Position numbers and translations under genes: made by a program | Part shown: piece after piece, positions 61,057 through 64,000 of the stretch | Layout: each line of letters starts with the position of its first letter | Position numbering within the stretch: the first letter of the stretch is position 1 | Notes under the pieces: generated by a model | What the model was told of the DNA's origin: nothing | Databases searched by the model: none | What the model saw: only the letters and a program-made list of their open reading frames with translations | Assembly: GCA_002393945.1 (NCBI GenBank) | Contig: DGSO01000029.1 | Location: 5,061 to 69,060, forward strand | Length of the DNA: 64,000 nt | Direction: 5' to 3' | Source: Bacteroidales bacterium UBA4360 | GTDB taxonomy: Bacteria > Bacteroidota > Bacteroidia > Bacteroidales > UBA932

Positions 61057-62780
61057 GTCCGGAAAAGTTCATTCAGGCAAAGGCCGCAGAGGCCATCAAG
61101 GCAATTTATGGAACTGAAGTGGCGGAAACGTCACTTCAGGTTTCTGTTACCCGCAAGGAGTTCGAGGGAGACTATACCCTCGTCACCTTCCCGCTTCTCA
61201 AGATTACGCATCAGGCTCCCGATGCTACCGGTAATGCAATAGGTGAGTATCTGGTTGCAAACTGCCCTGAGATAAGCGCCTTCAACAGCGTCAAGGGCTT
61301 TCTGAACCTTTCGTTCTCTCCTCTTTACTGGAACGAGACCCTGAGGGACATAGCCGCCGATTCCGATTACGGCCAGCTGCCCTCCACCGGAAAGCGCATC
61401 ATGGTGGAGTTCTCATCTCCCAATACCAACAAGCCGCTGCATCTCGGCCACATCCGTAATAACCTTCTCGGGGACAGCGTTTCACGCATCCTCAAGGCCT
61501 GCGGCAACGAGGTCATCAAGGCAACGCTCGTGAATGACCGCGGCGTGCATATCTGCAAGTCTATGTATGCCTGGGAGAAGCTTTTCAACGGAGCCACTCC
61601 TGAAAGCACCGGCAAGAAGGGAGACCACCTTGTGGGAGACTGCTATGTGGCTTATGCAAAGCTTGAGAAGGAGCATCCTGAGGTACTGGACGACGTCCAC
61701 AAGATGCTTGTGAAGTGGGAAGAGGGAGACCCTCACGTGAGGGAACTCTGGTCCATGATGAACGGCTGGGTGTTCAAGGGCTTTGACGAGACCTACAAGT
61801 CTCTGGGCATTTCCTTCGACAAGGTAGACCACGAGTCCGACACCTATCTGCTTGGCAAGGAACTGGTCCAGGAAGGCCTCAGGAAAGGTGTTTTCGAGAC
61901 CGAACCGGACGGCTCCGTATGGTGCGACCTCACCGCCGACGGCCTTGACCGCAAGCTTGTCCTCCGCGGTGACGGCACCTCCGTGTACATCACTCAGGAC
62001 CTTGGAACCGCAGAGCGCCGTTTTGCCCAGTACAACCTCGACTCTCACGTGTATGTAGTGGGTAATGAGCAGGACTATCACTTCCAGGTTCTCAAACTCA
62101 TACTTGGAAAGCTTGGCTTTGACTGGGCCTCCCGCATCTACCACCTCTCCTACGGCATGGTAGAGCTTCCCGAAGGCAAGATGAAATCCCGTGAAGGCAC
62201 CGTCGTGGATGCCGACGACCTCATCGCCAGCATGGAAGAGGAAGCCCGCCGCACCTCAGAGGAAAGCGGCAAGCTCACAGACCTTACCGACGAAGAAAAG
62301 GCCAGCCTGTACCATGTAATCGGCCTTGGCGCCCTGAAGTATTTCATCATAAAGGTGGACCCCAAGAAGACCATGCTCTTCAATCCCAAGGAGTCCATTG
62401 ACTTCAACGGCAACACCGGCCCCTTCATCCAGTACACCCATGCCCGCATTTCCTCCATCCTCCGCAAGGCCTCCGCAGACTTCTCCTCTGCCGATGTCAT
62501 GTCGGCCGATCCTTCCCCCAAGGAAATCCGCCTCGTGAAGCTTCTTGGACTCTATCCCGGCAAGGTTGCCGAGGCCGGCGCCGCCCTCAGCCCCGCCGTC
62601 ATCGCCAACTACGCATACGACCTTGCCAAGGAGTTCAACCAGTACTATCACGACACTCCCATCCTCAAGGAGTCTGATACGGCCGTACTTAAGTACCGCC
62701 TTGTCCTCATCGACGCCGTTGCCCGCGTCCTCCGCTCCGCCATGGGCCTCCTGGGCATCGACCTCCCTGAAAGGATGTAG
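61053..62780 (+). CDS. argS: arginyl-tRNA synthetase
   Basis: 575-aa class I synthetase charging tRNA-Arg. The HIGH motif reads HLGH in NKPLHLGHIRNN and the KMSKS loop is KMKSREGTVV; the N-terminal Add-1 domain and the C-terminal DALR anticodon domain (ending LLGIDLPERM) are present. It follows rpoD with an ATGA overlap, an unusual pairing of the main sigma factor and a synthetase in one message. It is followed by a hairpin and the repeat region. Confidence 0.97.
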   Translation: MSPEKFIQAKAAEAIKAIYGTEVAETSLQVSVTRKEFEGDYTLVTFPLLKITHQAPDATGNAIGEYLVANCPEISAFNSVKGFLNLSFSPLYWNETLRDIAADSDYGQLPSTGKRIMVEFSSPNTNKPLHLGHIRNNLLGDSVSRILKACGNEVIKATLVNDRGVHICKSMYAWEKLFNGATPESTGKKGDHLVGDCYVAYAKLEKEHPEVLDDVHKMLVKWEEGDPHVRELWSMMNGWVFKGFDETYKSLGISFDKVDHESDTYLLGKELVQEGLRKGVFETEPDGSVWCDLTADGLDRKLVLRGDGTSVYITQDLGTAERRFAQYNLDSHVYVVGNEQDYHFQVLKLILGKLGFDWASRIYHLSYGMVELPEGKMKSREGTVVDADDLIASMEEEARRTSEESGKLTDLTDEEKASLYHVIGLGALKYFIIKVDPKKTMLFNPKESIDFNGNTGPFIQYTHARISSILRKASADFSSADVMSADPSPKEIRLVKLLGLYPGKVAEAGAALSPAVIANYAYDLAKEFNQYYHDTPILKESDTAVLKYRLVLIDAVARVLRSAMGLLGIDLPERM

Positions 62781-62782
62781 AG

Positions 62783-62819
62783 GTGTACAGCGGCTTGGTT
62801 TTTCAAAGCCGCGATACAC
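62783..62819. repeat. hairpin directly after argS, possible terminator
   Basis: Inner stem GCGGCTT/AAGCCGC with a loop holding five T, extended by outer GTGTA/TACAC pairs. No T run follows on the plus strand, so the terminator role is uncertain. The outer part resembles GTGTTGATACAC before the second 74-base repeat. Confidence 0.5.
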
Positions 62820-62886
62820 GCAAACCACCGTTTTAGGCTCTGGAACGGCGTTTTTGGTGGTTTGACGCTGTTTAAACTATGCCAAA
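62813..62886. repeat. 74-bp direct repeat, copy 1
   Basis: Identical to 63920-63993 at 71 of 74 positions by eye. It contains an internal inverted repeat, CAAACCACC near its left end and GGTGGTTTG near its middle. It flanks, with copy 2, about 1.03 kb holding a palindrome and a HigA-like gene. Confidence 0.88.
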
Positions 62887-62927
62887 CCACCGTTTTCGGC
62901 CTCCTATGAGCAAAAACGGTGGTTTGG
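62882..62927. repeat. 15-bp perfect inverted repeat of the CAAACCACC family
   Basis: Left arm CCAAACCACCGTTTT (62882-62896), right arm its exact complement (62913-62927), 16-base loop. It repeats the motif of the neighbouring 74-base repeat. Confidence 0.8.
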
Positions 62928-62964
62928 ATGTATCTGGATGAACTGCCTTTAGCATTATCATATG

Positions 62965-63211
62965 TCAGGGAGGGGTACGGGGAGGTGGGGGCTGACGTCA
63001 CTCCGTATGCTTTGTGCCCGGAGAAAGGGCTTTGCCTCCAAAAGCTACGTCCCTCCTTCGACTGAGCACCCTACCAGTCTTGACCCAACGACATCCTTCG
63101 AAAGACCACCCTCCCAAATGTTCGGCATCCGCTGACGCGGACCAGCCCTTCCTCCGGCACTCGCATTCACTGCGTTCCTATTCGCCCCCACCTCCCCGTA
63201 CCCCTCCCTGA
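62965..63211. repeat. 247-bp imperfect palindrome with perfect 28-bp ends
   Basis: Arms at 62965-62992 and 63184-63211 are exact inverted copies, beginning TCAGGGAGGGG. Inside, GTGCCCGGAG on the left again pairs imperfectly with CTCCGGCAC on the right, so the palindrome continues inward. No open frame and no obvious target duplication. It may be a non-autonomous mobile element. Confidence 0.85.
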
Positions 63212-63367
63212 CGGAGAAGACAAAGTCAGGTGAAGTATGGCTTTTCGGCTAGTTGGAGGCCCATTTCGTGGAGCTAACTGATTGATTCAGTGACTTTTGA
63301 CCAAATAACCCTGGGGAATTCATCTCAGGGTTATTTGCTTAAATGGCTGCATATCTGGCGTTTGCGT

Positions 63368-63823
63368 TCACAGAATATTAGTCAACTCATTTATGACTTT
63401 TGCGGGTAATCCGAAGCGGACAAGATTGTCATGAATCTTGTCTACAGCATCATTTTGCCCTGCCCTGAATGCAAGGCTCCATAGACGGCTCTCCTCTTCA
63501 TAAGGCTGTGCGAGGGCATAAGTTCTTGTTTGTTGTGGTGTATATCCATCAACGACATCAGACGCCTTGAGTGTGTCCAGGTTGTAATTTGCCTGCAGAT
63601 TCAGCCATACATGTGCAGGTATCTGCAATGCGTTTTCCAGCCTTGCCGCCAATTGCGGAGAGATATTCCTTGCACCATGGATGAGCGCACTCAGGTGTGA
63701 GGGCTGAAGCCCTATGGTTTGAGCGAACACCTTTTGCTTAATGCCCCTTGATTTCAACTCTTCTTGCAGAATTGTGCCGGGGTGTTGCGGCCTGAAAGGC
63801 CTGGTCTCATTTTTTGTTCCCAT
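63368..63823 (-). CDS. HigA-like XRE-family regulator, no adjacent toxin seen
   Basis: 151-aa protein with an N-terminal helix-turn-helix of the HigA type: PGTILQEELKSRGIKQKVFAQ, then GLQPSHLSALIHGARNISPQLAARLENAL. A C-terminal helical extension of about 60 residues is not part of the minimal antitoxin. HigA proteins usually repress their own promoter and neutralise a RelE-like HigB encoded just upstream; the 165 bases upstream to the window edge contain no such frame. An alternative ATG is at 63835. It may be an orphan antitoxin or a toxin lies beyond the edge. Confidence 0.8.
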   Translation of the reverse strand: MGTKNETRPFRPQHPGTILQEELKSRGIKQKVFAQTIGLQPSHLSALIHGARNISPQLAARLENALQIPAHVWLNLQANYNLDTLKASDVVDGYTPQQTRTYALAQPYEEESRLWSLAFRAGQNDAVDKIHDNLVRFGLPAKVINELTNIL

Positions 63824-63882
63824 AGTGAGTATCATCTATTTATGCTCTCATATACCAATGCTACTCGCGAAGTTAATAATAA

Positions 63883-63899
63883 TTACCAAAATATGGTAA
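63883..63899. promoter_or_regulatory. candidate operator upstream of the HigA-like gene
   Basis: Perfect half-sites TTACCA (63883-63888) and TGGTAA (63894-63899) with a five-base spacer, 60 bases from the start codon. Dyads of this type are usual targets of HigA autorepression; binding is inferred. Confidence 0.45.
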
Positions 63900-63919
63900 C
63901 TATTTGGCAAAATAGTGTT

Positions 63920-63993
63920 GATACACGCAAACCACCACTTTAGGCTCTGGAACGGCGTTTTTGGTGGTTTGACGGTGTTTAAACTATGCCAAA
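63920..63993. repeat. 74-bp direct repeat, copy 2
   Basis: Same orientation as 62813-62886 with three differences. After GCCAAA the two copies diverge (here TGTCGTT to the edge), so the second hairpin seen after copy 1 is not repeated within the window. Confidence 0.88.
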
Positions 63994-64000
63994 TGTCGTT

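Larger units (their letters stand above)
62781..63367. other. gene-free repeat-rich region
   Basis: 587 bases without a convincing coding frame. It holds, in order, a hairpin after argS, the first 74-base repeat with nested CAAACCACC hairpins, a 247-base palindrome with perfect 28-base arms, and about 150 bases of ordinary sequence before the HigA-like gene end. No transposase or integrase frame is present. Confidence 0.75.

Overview
The window is a gene-dense chromosomal segment of a Bacteroidota bacterium, most probably order Bacteroidales. The signs are a SusC/SusD pair with a BACON-domain surface lipoprotein, lineage-typical families (DUF4837, DUF3078, WbqC-like, BtuG-type propeller, archaeal-type ProRS), and a primary sigma factor without region 1.1. 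Promoters of the TTTG/TTG-N19-21-TAnnTTTG type used by that sigma lie in front of many genes. Base composition looks moderately high in G+C. I cannot name a genus. There is no rRNA, prophage, transposase or CRISPR array.

Layout. 1-2.2 kb: 3' part of a Clp-family unfoldase and a putative 41-aa gene. 2.2-16.3 kb: a phosphoester-oriented nutrient locus. It has an esterase, a secreted metallophosphoesterase-GDPD fusion, a divergent lipoprotein metallophosphoesterase, then SusC, SusD and a BACON lipoprotein, closed by two palindromes. 16.3-28.1 kb: gyrA with a TPR gene, phosphohexomutase with a LysM/M23 hydrolase, ruvX-def, and M23-dxr-rseP-DUF4837. 28.1-28.6 kb: tRNA-Glu, rpsT, tRNA-Pro. 28.7-37.3 kb: a long minus-strand series proS, DUF3078, tilS, gpmI, lpxD, lpxC, lpxA, wbqC (lipid A synthesis plus housekeeping). 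37.3-46.3 kb: a Tyr/Trp-rich then Ser-rich lipoprotein, a FadL-like porin, dnaK, a coiled-coil exported protein, trpS, and a copper-type P-ATPase that lacks its nucleotide-binding domain. 46.3-52 kb: tricorn protease-gmk-nadD and fba. 51.8-55.9 kb: a corrinoid uptake locus (BtuG, BtuB, BtuF-like). 55.9-62.8 kb: a TonB-C lipoprotein, a DnaQ-like exonuclease, dnaN, htrA, rpoD and argS. 62.8-64 kb: repeats and palindromes around a HigA-like regulator.

How the genes fit together. The 2.2-16.3 kb locus looks like a glycan-style uptake system with phosphodiesterases in place of glycosidases. Its likely prey is an extracellular phosphodiester-linked molecule (teichoic-acid-like polymer, glycerophosphodiester or phospho-oligosaccharide). 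The 51.8-55.9 kb locus is a compact surface-to-periplasm B12 system without its ABC permease and with no room for a cobalamin riboswitch. The rpoD product at 60.2 kb is the expected reader of the TAnnTTTG promoters across the window.

The most unusual points are a 135-bp palindromic element carried in frame inside tilS, where it seems to replace a domain; the precise loss of the N domain in the P-type ATPase; several families of palindromic repeats, one of which supplies the C-terminus of the BtuF-like protein; an LpxC not fused to FabZ; and the phosphoesterase-only SusCD locus.
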